64,000 nt of DNA from Caldisericia bacterium (GTDB lineage: Bacteria > Caldisericota > Caldisericia > JAAYUI01). Location: positions 88,239-152,238 of the forward strand of contig JAGOOO010000002.1 of NCBI GenBank assembly GCA_017992475.1, read 5' to 3'. The position numbers were made by a program, and so were the translations under genes. The notes under the pieces are model-generated. The model saw only the letters and a program-made list of their open reading frames with translations. It was not told the origin of the DNA and searched no databases. Shown here one piece after another: positions 50,765-59,210 of the stretch (positions are counted from its first letter, which is position 1; every line of letters begins with the position of its first letter).

Positions 50765-51465
50765 TGCAGTGGGCCGAGTATCTTTTTTTCGAGCTCGATG
50801 ATTTCGTTTACACCTTTTTTCCCGAGTTCCAGCATTTTGTTGAATGTGTCAAACGGGAAAGTCGAGATTTCTGCAGTTGCCTGCACTTCGGCTATTTTTT
50901 GTGCCGAATCCATCACAAAATTCATGTCCACCTGGGCTCTGCTATCTTCTTCGTAGTTCAGATCGAGCCTCAATTCGTTGTCGATTATACCCAGCGAGAC
51001 TGCACCGAGATAGTCTTTGATTGGCATTTTCTTGAGCCCGATGTTTCTTAGGGCAAGAACGAGTGAAACAAATCCGCCAACTATCGAGGCGACCCTTGTC
51101 CCGCCATCAGCCTGGATTACATCGCAATCGATTGTTATTGAATTTTCGCCCAGCTGCTGCAAGTCAACAACGGAACGCAGTGACCTTCCGATCAGCCTTT
51201 GTATTTCCACCGAGCGCGAGGCCTTTTTGTTTATGTCCCGCTGGATCCTCTGGGGGGAGCACCTTGGAATCATCGAGTATTCTGCCGTGACCCACCCCTG
51301 GCCGAGTTCCTTGAGCCAGTTAGGGACCCTTGGTTCCCATGATGCCGTGCAGATGACTTTTGTCTCACCCCAAACAACAAGCGCCGATCCTTCGGCGTAT
51401 TTCATGTAGTTTGGTTCAATTTTTACTGGTCTTAGCTGGTCGTTGTCTCTGTTGTCTATTCTCAT
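50761..51465 (-). CDS. rph: Ribonuclease PH
   Basis: The 234-residue protein has GSALVVWGETKVICTASWEPRVPNWLK, GWVTAEYSMIPR, RSLRSVVDL and IDCDVIQADGGTR, which is the phosphorolytic RNase PH core that trims tRNA 3' ends. It is normal length for the family. It overlaps rdgB and the amidase gene. Confidence 0.94.
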   Translation of the reverse strand: MRIDNRDNDQLRPVKIEPNYMKYAEGSALVVWGETKVICTASWEPRVPNWLKELGQGWVTAEYSMIPRCSPQRIQRDINKKASRSVEIQRLIGRSLRSVVDLQQLGENSITIDCDVIQADGGTRVASIVGGFVSLVLALRNIGLKKMPIKDYLGAVSLGIIDNELRLDLNYEEDSRAQVDMNFVMDSAQKIAEVQATAEISTFPFDTFNKMLELGKKGVNEIIELEKKILGPLQ

Positions 51466-54400
51466 ATTGGCTCCTGGAAGAATTCTTTGATGCCAAGCTG
51501 TATTCCCTCTGCAAGCTTTTTAACGTTTACCTCTTCCCTTATCCAGCCCTCGCCTTTTTTGTTGCTCAGGAACAGTGGCTCGATGAGGATCGATGGAATT
51601 GATACTATTTCGCGGCACACATAAAAACCACGTTTTTTGATTCCCCTGTCCTCAAAACCAACCTTGGAGAGGACGTTCTTGTGGATTTTTTCTGCAAGAC
51701 GCCTGCCCAGATCGGTATAGTAATAGGTTTCTGTTCCCTGGGCATCAGGGTCCCTTGCGGCATTGAAGTGGATTGAGATAAACATGTCGGCACCGGAGGA
51801 ATTCGCAAGATTTGCCCTTCCTTCGAGATCTGGGGTTTTTATGTTTCTCTCCTCTGTTCTGGTATATATTACAGTGGCCCCCTGGGAAGAGAGCATTTTC
51901 CCGAGCTCGAATGCTGTCTGGAGGTTCACCTCGGACTCATAAGTGCCCATCATGCCACTGCATCCGACATCGTATGAACCGTCTTCATTGAAGGTGCCAT
52001 GACCGGGATCGATTATGATGGTTTTTCCATTGAGTCCTGATTTGTTTTTCTCCTTGAGAGTAAAAATGAGCTTGTTTGGGCCCCTTGCCTCACCATAGCC
52101 TATCTCTTCCGTGGATTTCTTTGTTATCAGGATTGTTACCTTTGGGGGAGTTGCATTGGTCCTTGGGTCAAAATCGACAGAGACCTTTTTGGCGTCAATC
52201 CCGCCTAATGCGTTTTCCCCAAGAACGCAGTTGTTAAGGGTTATCTTTGATCTTCCATCGGGAAGTTCGGTGACATCAAAATCAGTGAAGAATGAAACCT
52301 GGGTTGACAGGGTAGAGCATGCCTTGCTTGTGTCGAGGCACCCCCCAATTTCCAGCTTGTCGATGACTGGGTCGAGGTAGACCTTGTTTTGTACGGGCGA
52401 GTACATGTATGAGAAGCCAAGCATTGGCGCTACCGGTTCAATCGGAACATAAAAAGCGCTTCCCACAATCCTTGGGGCTGGCGCTATTGTTTTGTAGAAT
52501 GAATTTTGGCCATCTACAACATGCATGGATGGCTTGAGATTTGTAAACGAGAAGACAAAAGGTTTTTTTGGGTCGACACTCATTTCGGCCCTGTTTTCTT
52601 TGTCATCCCAGGAGATGATGTAGCCGAGGTGGGAAGCCAGTGCACCAATCGGCACCATGACCTTGTTGTCAAGCAGTATTGGCGGATCACTTGCGTGGAC
52701 AGGCCTGCCCTGGATCTCGATCCTCATCTGGTTTGACTCGACTTTTTCGAAGATTTCTAGCACCAACTCGGTTGACGTCGGGTTCAATGGAGAGAGGTGG
52801 TAATCACAGGACTTGTTTAGCTGGAAAACAACCAGCACTGTTGGTGGTGAAACGGATTTCTGTTCGACACCCACCCTCGAAACCAGTGTTGAATCAACAA
52901 CAATCGGCTCCAGGTCGCCGGTGTAGAGTGAATTATCTAGAAATAGCTGTATTCTTGGATTGTCATTGTAGCTTTTGATGTTTAGCGAGTTTGGTTTGGA
53001 TGAAATTGGAATTGTAAATTTGAGGACATCGCCGCGTTTTGCCCACTGGATCTCACCGACATCGACCGGTTTGACCGGCTGTGGCTGTGTGTGCTTTTTT
53101 GTATCCTCCGAAGACACCCATCCTGCCTGATTGCCTGAGAGTATCCTGTAGTAAAGCCTGCCGCCTTCCCTTTGCGCTACAGATTCAACCTTACCTTTTC
53201 CGCCGGCAAAAATTTTTGGGCCGCCACTTCCTGATGGGAACGATGCCAGTGTCGATTCTTTTTGGAGCTCAACCGTGAGCCCGAGAAGGTTTGCGGGTGG
53301 CAGGTCAACAGAGCCGGAAGTTTTTACTTTTGTGCTTGTTACCCATCCTGTCTCCCCTTGCTGGGTTGTCAGGAGATACCACGTTCCACCATCTGAGTTG
53401 AGCGCAGAACCCGATATTGTGCATTTGCTTTCCCGTGGGACAACGCCAAGCAATTTTCCGCCTTGGCTTGGGGCAAGCCTGAGCTGTGCTTTTGCCGCCA
53501 CAATATCAAACGGACTTGAAGATGTTGTTTCAACCATTGATCCAAGGACCCAGCCCACCCCAAAATCTCCTTGAACTTTCAACCACATCTTCCCATTTAC
53601 ATCGGATTTTTTTGACAGTATTTGTACCACAATCTGTGACTTTGTCGTATGGACTTTGGCAAAGTTCAGGCCAGCGTCTTTTCTTATGTTTACGTTCTTT
53701 GATATGATGCCCTTTTGTGTTGAAACCGATTCTTCAAGTATTGGTGTCGCTGTCTTGGCGAGATCTGATCTCACCCATGCGTGGGTCCCTGTGGGAAGAA
53801 CAATCTCGTACCAGATTTTGCCATCTGCGTCTTTTGATTTGGCCACAACTGATGGCCTGATGGTTGACGTTGTCCTGTTGACAACGGGGGATTTTGTTGA
53901 TGGTCCGGACCTAAGGTTTGTGAGTGGATCAATGATTATTGTAAGGTTTTTGACTTCTTCCTTTGCTACCTGGGGGGATTTGATTTCATCAATCAACCCT
54001 GCGCCGATCCAGCCGAAACGGCCGTTTCCCAACGAAAGTTTGTACCAGTCTTTTTCATCGTCGCCCTTTGTTTTGGCAACGATTGGCAATTCTGTTTTTG
54101 TCTTTATTTGCAAGGCCACACTCGAAGACGTATTTGGAGACGACCTCAAGTTTATAACGCCAGAATTGGGGTCTATAACAGCGACCTGGCCATCAATTTT
54201 TTCCTCGGTGCCTGTCCTCTGGATTTTGACCACCCATGATGCCACAAAGCCTTTTTTGCCTGGCGAAGCCTCGACTTCAAACCATACCTTACCGGATTTG
54301 TCTTTTATTTCGGAAATTACAGTAAGATCTTTTGGTGGCTGTATTCTTGCGAGCACTTTCGCATCAACCGACGGCGACATCCTTATGTTGGTTGCCTGGT

Positions 54401-54491
54401 ATATCTTGACTATGGTTTTTGACTGAACGTAGGGCAGGGAACCAAAAAAGATGCAGAAAGCTAGCAAAAACAAAATTGTTTTTTTGTTCAT
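51462..54491 (-). CDS. N-acetylmuramoyl-L-alanine amidase with tandem SH3-like domains
   Basis: The 1009 residues start with a signal peptide (cleavage near QSK, about 25). About six bacterial SH3-like repeats follow, each with the LRSSPN / LRSGPS / IRKDAG / LRLAPS type turn and a W..V strand (near residues 35, 113, 193, 268, 340 and 410). After a linker come a copper amine oxidase N-terminal-like domain (MVPIGALASHLGYIISWDD) and a C-terminal Amidase_3 domain from about residue 800. The zinc/catalytic residues are His in DPGHG, Glu in ESEVNLQ, His in HFNA and Glu in IEPLFLSN. It cuts the lactyl amide of peptidoglycan in the envelope; the SH3 array likely binds wall peptides. Overlaps smpB and rph. 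Confidence 0.9.
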   Translation of the reverse strand: MNKKTILFLLAFCIFFGSLPYVQSKTIVKIYQATNIRMSPSVDAKVLARIQPPKDLTVISEIKDKSGKVWFEVEASPGKKGFVASWVVKIQRTGTEEKIDGQVAVIDPNSGVINLRSSPNTSSSVALQIKTKTELPIVAKTKGDDEKDWYKLSLGNGRFGWIGAGLIDEIKSPQVAKEEVKNLTIIIDPLTNLRSGPSTKSPVVNRTTSTIRPSVVAKSKDADGKIWYEIVLPTGTHAWVRSDLAKTATPILEESVSTQKGIISKNVNIRKDAGLNFAKVHTTKSQIVVQILSKKSDVNGKMWLKVQGDFGVGWVLGSMVETTSSSPFDIVAAKAQLRLAPSQGGKLLGVVPRESKCTISGSALNSDGGTWYLLTTQQGETGWVTSTKVKTSGSVDLPPANLLGLTVELQKESTLASFPSGSGGPKIFAGGKGKVESVAQREGGRLYYRILSGNQAGWVSSEDTKKHTQPQPVKPVDVGEIQWAKRGDVLKFTIPISSKPNSLNIKSYNDNPRIQLFLDNSLYTGDLEPIVVDSTLVSRVGVEQKSVSPPTVLVVFQLNKSCDYHLSPLNPTSTELVLEIFEKVESNQMRIEIQGRPVHASDPPILLDNKVMVPIGALASHLGYIISWDDKENRAEMSVDPKKPFVFSFTNLKPSMHVVDGQNSFYKTIAPAPRIVGSAFYVPIEPVAPMLGFSYMYSPVQNKVYLDPVIDKLEIGGCLDTSKACSTLSTQVSFFTDFDVTELPDGRSKITLNNCVLGENALGGIDAKKVSVDFDPRTNATPPKVTILITKKSTEEIGYGEARGPNKLIFTLKEKNKSGLNGKTIIIDPGHGTFNEDGSYDVGCSGMMGTYESEVNLQTAFELGKMLSSQGATVIYTRTEERNIKTPDLEGRANLANSSGADMFISIHFNAARDPDAQGTETYYYTDLGRRLAEKIHKNVLSKVGFEDRGIKKRGFYVCREIVSIPSILIEPLFLSNKKGEGWIREEVNVKKLAEGIQLGIKEFFQEPI

Positions 54492-54946
54492 GTCTCCCTT
54501 TGTTTTATTGCCCTGGAGAGTTCCCTTTCGTTGTCTCTCCTGATTATCTGATCTTTGTGCTCAAATAATTTTTTGCCATGCGCAATTGCTATCCTGATTT
54601 TGACAAAACCCTTGTCGTTGAAATAAATCGAAATGGGCACGCAGGTATAACCACCCTGGAGTGTTTTTGCTGCGAGCCTCCTGATTTGCAGTTTATGAAG
54701 AAGAAGTTTTCTTTTTCTCTTTGGATTGCTGCCCAGATGAGACATTGCATATTGTGGGATGTTCATGTCAATAACGTAGGCCTGGCCGTTTACAACCTCG
54801 ACAAATGAATCTTTGAGGTCACAATGGCCCATTCGCAGCGATTTGACTTCATCGCCATTTAACACAATCCCTGCCTCTATTTCATCTTCGAGCTTATACA
54901 GGTGCCTTGCTTTGTTGTTTGTGGAAATGGTCCCTGTCTTGATCAT
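54488..54946 (-). CDS. smpB: SsrA-binding protein SmpB
   Basis: This 152-residue protein has NNKARHLYKLEDEIEAGIVLNGDEVKSLR and the C-terminal basic helix (HKDQIIRRDNERELSRA), matching SmpB, the tmRNA partner in trans-translation. No ssrA gene was found in the window. ATG 54946 lacks a ribosome-binding site; TTGACT-16-TAGAAT ends 8 nt before it. Overlaps the amidase by 4 bases. Confidence 0.95.
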   Translation of the reverse strand: MIKTGTISTNNKARHLYKLEDEIEAGIVLNGDEVKSLRMGHCDLKDSFVEVVNGQAYVIDMNIPQYAMSHLGSNPKRKRKLLLHKLQIRRLAAKTLQGGYTCVPISIYFNDKGFVKIRIAIAHGKKLFEHKDQIIRRDNERELSRAIKQRET

Positions 54947-54954
54947 TTAGATCA

Positions 54955-54982
54955 ATTCTATCTTTGTTTGGTGGCAAGTCAA
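54955..54982 (-). promoter_or_regulatory. Leaderless promoter for smpB
   Basis: On the minus strand TTGACT (54977-54982), 16 bp, TAGAAT (54955-54960), then 8 nt to ATG 54946. Its -35 overlaps the -35 region of the divergent gene at 55012. Confidence 0.6.
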
Positions 54983-54996
54983 GATTTTGCGATTTC

Positions 54997-55005
54997 TGCT
55001 ATAAT
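54997..55005 (+). promoter_or_regulatory. Extended -10 promoter for the 55012 gene
   Basis: TGCTATAAT, a perfect extended -10, ends 6 nt before GTG 55012, so the first transcribed base should be at or next to the start codon. Confidence 0.6.
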
Positions 55006-55011
55006 CTGGTT

Positions 55012-55527
55012 GTGCCTTTAGAATACGAACTGATCAATTTGCTTGAAGGAGATTGCAGGATAGAACTCACCAAGGTCCTTTCGCAGAAGGATTTTGATTC
55101 TGTGCTGCGTGTCCCCATGCACTCGATAGTCTCGCTCAACGCTGCAAATGTTTCCCAATACTTCAATTACCCCAAAACAATTCCAGTTGCCTTCAGGAGA
55201 AAAAAGACCATAGAGGCCTTTATTGTTGGCGTACCTGTCGAAAAATACCTTGATGATGAGACTTTCCCTGACCCCGATATTGGCAGAAGAAATACCATAT
55301 ATTCTGCAATTATCGCCTACTCAGACACCAGAACATACAACAAGCTGGTGGCAGACTACAGGCTGTATCTTTCAAAGTTCAACGCGACATTTGAATCAAG
55401 GCACTTGCGCACTGATTGGGCAAAAGGGTCGGAGTTTGAAATCGTAAAGGTGTTCGATTACTGGAAGATTGACGGTGTTCCAGTTGCCTATTGCAAGCAC
55501 AAGTTCGCCGAGAGTTCCAAAAAGTAG
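55012..55527 (+). CDS. Protein of unknown function
   Basis: The 171 residues are hydrophilic with no signal peptide and no recognised motif. FRRKKTIEAFIVGVPVEKYL near residue 60 and a YSAIIAYSDTRTYNKLVADYRLYLSKF stretch mark a mixed alpha/beta fold. The start is GTG 55012 on the basis of the extended -10 that ends 6 nt upstream; an earlier ATG 54964 in frame lies upstream of the promoter. Its convergent end is 8 bases from the beta-lactamase-fold gene. Confidence 0.55.
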   Translation: MPLEYELINLLEGDCRIELTKVLSQKDFDSVLRVPMHSIVSLNAANVSQYFNYPKTIPVAFRRKKTIEAFIVGVPVEKYLDDETFPDPDIGRRNTIYSAIIAYSDTRTYNKLVADYRLYLSKFNATFESRHLRTDWAKGSEFEIVKVFDYWKIDGVPVAYCKHKFAESSKK

Positions 55528-55534
55528 CCTACTG

Positions 55535-57979
55535 TTAGGCAACTATAAGGCTAAACAGGTTCCAGTAAATCATCCATGGAATCATGAGCACATAAACGAA
55601 TGTGGCCACGGTATAGAATATCCTGGAAGTCATACTCCAGTATTTTTTCACCCAAAGCATCACAGTGAAATAGACCAATGCGACAGTCATTAATGCGCCA
55701 ATCATGGGAAGCAGGACAGTTGCTTTCATGTAAAGTGGTATCCCGAAGCCATAATCTATCATGTTTGTTCCCCAGAAGATAATGGCCACAACAACCAGGA
55801 AGCTCACATAGAGCAGTGCCGTGACAAGCTGGCCCCACCTTGCCAGTTTGTCGAACTTTGTTTGCTTTGTTTTGTCAAATTTTCTGAGCAGGGCACCAAA
55901 GATAAAGGAGACTATTGTCGACAAGACGATAAGAAGGAATATTATGATAAAGACAAGATTTGGTGTCGGGCTTGCGAACCAGTCGATTCTTTCAAGGGCT
56001 TGGCCCCAAATTTGGGCGTGGCTGATTTGATTGTTCCCGTCTGTAACAAATTTTATATATGAATCACCAAGTTTGGATTTGAACAAATCTTTTCCTACAG
56101 GCACGTATTCCCACTCATTGATGCTTATATAGCCATCCTTGTTGTAGGTGAAGTGGTATAAATCATGAAAGATGATAATGCCCAATTTTGCAAAAGAATT
56201 TTTTTGGACATACCACATGTTCGAGTAGTATCCAGTATATCTTGAGGGCTCCTCAACCTTCGCATTCTGACCTTCCTCACTGCTAGTATCATCTTCGCTT
56301 GCTGGCGGCCATATTTTTTGCAGCAATTGATTGATAAAACCATGGCATGCATTTGATCCAGCTTCTGCGGCAAAGAGTCCAATTTTTTGTTTTGGCAATA
56401 CCACAAGACGGCTGCCTACTCCCAGTGCCCCGCCTTGTTTGTCGAGGACCGGGAATGGTTCTTTGTAATCATGCTTTGTTACTTCGAATGCCAGTGTGTG
56501 TTTTGGGTAGAAAACAGCGTCTTGCTCAAATGCAATGCTTGTAAACAGGTAAGCGGAGTCTTCGGAGAAGAATTTTTCATATTTAAAAAGGTCTCTCAGG
56601 AATTTTCCCATATCACCGGCTGTTGTTACCATTGCATCTGCCGGTGGGTCATTGAAGTAATAAGGGTCGAATTCTTTAAATTCATTCTTAGTATCGTAAT
56701 AGCCTTCGGATTTCCATTCCCTTGGTTTTGCATAGTTTTTTTGGAGTTCATCAGGGATTGGCTGCTCAAAGGTGGTATAGTTCATGCCTAATTTTTCAAA
56801 AACGTTTTTCTTGACGTATTCTTCGAATGGCATTCCGGAAACTTCTTCAATGATGAGGCCGGCGAGCGCGATTCCATAGTTTGAATAATCATAAAGTTTG
56901 CCGGAACCCATTATGTGGTTTGGCGGATTTTGCTTGAAATATTCAGGAAGAGTCGGTATTTTGTCGGCATTCTTTGTGAGTATTGTCGTCAATTTCTTTT
57001 CTAGCCCTGGTGTGTGGGTCAGGAGCTGGGCCAGCGTTATATATGGAGTCGGCCTGACTGTTTGCCTGTTCTCTATGTATTCGTAGCCATTTCTGATTTT
57101 AATTACCCTGGCAACAATTCGGTGCTCAGTTGGTGATGGAGCATTTTTGTTTCCTTTTTCTTCCCCAAATACGATCCACTGGTCTGGAAAATCTTTGTTT
57201 ATAAATTCTATAACTGCCTGTTTTGATGTTTGTGGTGTTATGGTTTGGAGGGCTGCCCTGCCATCGCTTTTTGCAAGTTTGTCATAAACTTCTAGCAGGT
57301 CATGTTTAAAAAATCCTTCCCATTTATATTCTGTTCCATGCACAATTCTGATCTGATTTTTTGATGTTTCTGGCAAATATATTTCTGGAGCGTTTTCTTT
57401 GGATTTACTGTCATTCAGGTATTTCAGAACAACTTCTTTGGTTTCTGGCTCGATATTGTTGCCAACTGGATAATCAGGAATGACAATGCCAGTCTTTTTG
57501 AGGTATGTATTGATGTCTTCCTGGAGATCGAGTTTACCCTCTTCGACGAGTTTTATAACGGCAAGAGCAGTAAAAACTTTTGAAACTGAAGCCACTTTGA
57601 ATATTGTTTTATCGGGATCAACAGGAACATTCTTGTCTGCGCTTGTGGAACCATAACCTGCCTTGAATAATGTGTCCCCATCTTTCACAACACATACTGA
57701 TGCGGCAGGTTTTGGTTTGTTGCCAAGAATTTCTTTGGATTCCCCTTGCGGCACAAACGAAAAATCTGCAATCTGCTTCACGTCATCTTTTGAGAAACTC
57801 GGCCAGGTTTTTACCTGAAGTATGTTGTCGTTTGCCCAGCTATAAAATTCATCTCCCGTGTTGAAGCTGACATAGGATTCTTCCATATATTTGTATATGG
57901 TTAAGCCTGAGAGCAGAACCGTGCAGACAACAAGAAAAGGTGTGACAAAATACTTGTATACTTTGAGTTGTGCGTCCAT
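55535..57979 (-). CDS. Membrane-anchored class C beta-lactamase-fold serine hydrolase with large insertion
   Basis: The 814-residue protein starts with one TM helix (about 10-30). The serine-hydrolase fold has SVSK with nucleophile near residue 131, and YSNYG as the Tyr motif, so the fold is catalytically plausible. Between DINTYL (155-160) and the usual next landmark ITLAQLLTHTPGL (314-326) lie about 150 residues, where the family normally has 15-30; the insertion is charged and has no recognised domain. The C-terminal third (about 670 on) has four or five TM helices. Family members cleave or transfer D-Ala-containing peptides or esters. ATG 57979 follows GGAGGG. Confidence 0.82.
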   Translation of the reverse strand: MDAQLKVYKYFVTPFLVVCTVLLSGLTIYKYMEESYVSFNTGDEFYSWANDNILQVKTWPSFSKDDVKQIADFSFVPQGESKEILGNKPKPAASVCVVKDGDTLFKAGYGSTSADKNVPVDPDKTIFKVASVSKVFTALAVIKLVEEGKLDLQEDINTYLKKTGIVIPDYPVGNNIEPETKEVVLKYLNDSKSKENAPEIYLPETSKNQIRIVHGTEYKWEGFFKHDLLEVYDKLAKSDGRAALQTITPQTSKQAVIEFINKDFPDQWIVFGEEKGNKNAPSPTEHRIVARVIKIRNGYEYIENRQTVRPTPYITLAQLLTHTPGLEKKLTTILTKNADKIPTLPEYFKQNPPNHIMGSGKLYDYSNYGIALAGLIIEEVSGMPFEEYVKKNVFEKLGMNYTTFEQPIPDELQKNYAKPREWKSEGYYDTKNEFKEFDPYYFNDPPADAMVTTAGDMGKFLRDLFKYEKFFSEDSAYLFTSIAFEQDAVFYPKHTLAFEVTKHDYKEPFPVLDKQGGALGVGSRLVVLPKQKIGLFAAEAGSNACHGFINQLLQKIWPPASEDDTSSEEGQNAKVEEPSRYTGYYSNMWYVQKNSFAKLGIIIFHDLYHFTYNKDGYISINEWEYVPVGKDLFKSKLGDSYIKFVTDGNNQISHAQIWGQALERIDWFASPTPNLVFIIIFLLIVLSTIVSFIFGALLRKFDKTKQTKFDKLARWGQLVTALLYVSFLVVVAIIFWGTNMIDYGFGIPLYMKATVLLPMIGALMTVALVYFTVMLWVKKYWSMTSRIFYTVATFVYVLMIPWMIYWNLFSLIVA

Positions 57980-58140
57980 ATTCCCTCCATTTAGAACGTT
58001 TTGTTTAATGCTATTGGCCCTCTGGAGTTTTTTCAATAGCAGCCAAAGGCATAATCAAAGATGGGAATTACCAAAAACTGCTTAGTAAAATGCACACTAA
58101 ATGAATTAATTTCAGTAATTATTCCCCAATTAACATAAAA

Positions 58141-58176
58141 TAAAAAAACCGAACAGATTATCTGTTCGGTTTTTTT
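58141..58176 (-). terminator. Intrinsic terminator after the 58201 gene (bidirectional form)
   Basis: ACCGAACAGA / TCTGTTCGGT perfect stem with a 3-nt loop, A-rich on the left and T7 on the right, 25 bases past the stop codon. Confidence 0.85.
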
Positions 58177-58200
58177 ATTAGTCCAGTTATTTGGCTGGTG

Positions 58201-58812
58201 CTACTTGCCGCCTTTGCCCTTTCCCTTGCCTTTTCCACCACCACGGCACCCACCGCCGCCGCAACCACCGCCACGCTGGTTGACTGTGGCTGATTTGGCC
58301 AGATAGGTTCCATCATCCTGCTTTGTGCCATCAAACCTGAGCATGTCGCCAGTTTTGATGTCTTCAAACTTGATCTCTTTGCCGTCTTTTGTAATCTTTG
58401 CATCTGATGTGAGCCTTACGGTGAAATTTCCGAGCTGTGCATTCCACATCTTTACCGTCAGGGTTGCCTTATCAGTTGATTCGACCCTTCCACAGAGACC
58501 ATTGTATTGGCATGCTGTAACCTGGATGCTTTTGGCAAGGTAGGTGTTGTCCTGCAGCTTGTCAGCTTGCCCCCTTACATTGCCATATTTTGGGACTTCG
58601 GAAAGCTTTATCTGCTTTCCGTTCATTGTTATGACCGAATTGCCGTCAAACTTGAGGGTGAACTCTCCGGTTCTTCCATTCTGTATCTTCATTGTCTGGG
58701 CACTGGTATCAACCGAATTGATCCTTCCCCAGATTTCTTCTGCTGCGTATGCGTATGCCGCTACTGATATCACCATCAAAACGGCCAGTGTTGTCAATAC
58801 TATCTTTTTCAT
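58201..58812 (-). CDS. Secreted two-repeat (DUF5666-like) protein with Gly/Cys/Lys-rich tail
   Basis: A signal peptide (to AYAAE, about residue 24) precedes two similar beta-rich modules, each built on RI/VxSVDTSAQTMKIQNG..., 'VTMNGKxIKLxE' (ITMNGKQIKL; ITKDGKEIKF) and 'DNTYLAKSI' / 'DGTYLAKSA'. That is the DUF5666-type repeat. The last about 25 residues are RGGGCGGGGCRGGGKGKGKGKGGK, low-complexity and positively charged with two cysteines. A strong ribosome-binding site (AAAGGAGGAA) leads the ATG. It stands alone. Function unknown; the tail suggests metal or surface binding, inferred only from composition. Confidence 0.7.
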   Translation of the reverse strand: MKKIVLTTLAVLMVISVAAYAYAAEEIWGRINSVDTSAQTMKIQNGRTGEFTLKFDGNSVITMNGKQIKLSEVPKYGNVRGQADKLQDNTYLAKSIQVTACQYNGLCGRVESTDKATLTVKMWNAQLGNFTVRLTSDAKITKDGKEIKFEDIKTGDMLRFDGTKQDDGTYLAKSATVNQRGGGCGGGGCRGGGKGKGKGKGGK

Positions 58813-58861
58813 TATTTCCTCCTTTAGCTTTTCTGCTTTACCTTATTCATGTCTGCTATTT

Positions 58862-58891
58862 CTTATATTGCGTTTTCATCAAAATTGTCAG
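58862..58891 (-). promoter_or_regulatory. Candidate promoter for the 58201 gene
   Basis: On the minus strand CTGACA (58886-58891), 18 bp, TATAAG (58862-58867). Confidence 0.45.
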
Positions 58892-59061
58892 TATTATTTT
58901 TTCTCGTTCTCATCTCCTTTCTACAACTAGTACGCCATGGGGGTATATTTTGTCATTTGAGATTGGTTAAAAATCACCAAACTGATAAAAGAAGCGTAAT
59001 TTTATTAGGTATCTACGTTTTTTGCTGGTATTTTTCACTCCTGCCTGTGAGTGATTTGTTG

Positions 59062-59089
59062 TTGACATCGCATCTTTGAATGATAAAGT
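59062..59089 (+). promoter_or_regulatory. Candidate promoter for tRNA-Ser and gltX
   Basis: TTGACA 59062-59067, 16 bp, TAAAGT 59084-59089, 19 nt before tRNA-Ser. The -35 is perfect, the -10 weak. Confidence 0.45.
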
Positions 59090-59108
59090 TTACAAAGTAT
59101 GCAAAATT

Positions 59109-59201
59109 GGAGAGGTGGCCGAGCGGTTGAAGGCACTCGCCTGCTAAGCGAGTAACTGGTGTAAAACTGGTTCACGAGTTCGAATCTCGTCCTCTCCGCC
59201 A
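59109..59201 (+). tRNA. tRNA-Ser (anticodon GCT)
   Basis: Acceptor GGAGAGG pairs with CCTCTCC; D arm GCC...GGC; anticodon loop CTGCTAA; long variable arm around AACTGGTGTAAAACTGGTT; T arm with TTCGAAT; CCA encoded. It is directly followed by gltX, with the ribosome-binding site AGAGGT in the 9-nt gap, so the tRNA and gltX are one transcription unit. Confidence 0.95.
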
Positions 59202-59210
59202 GAGGTAATC

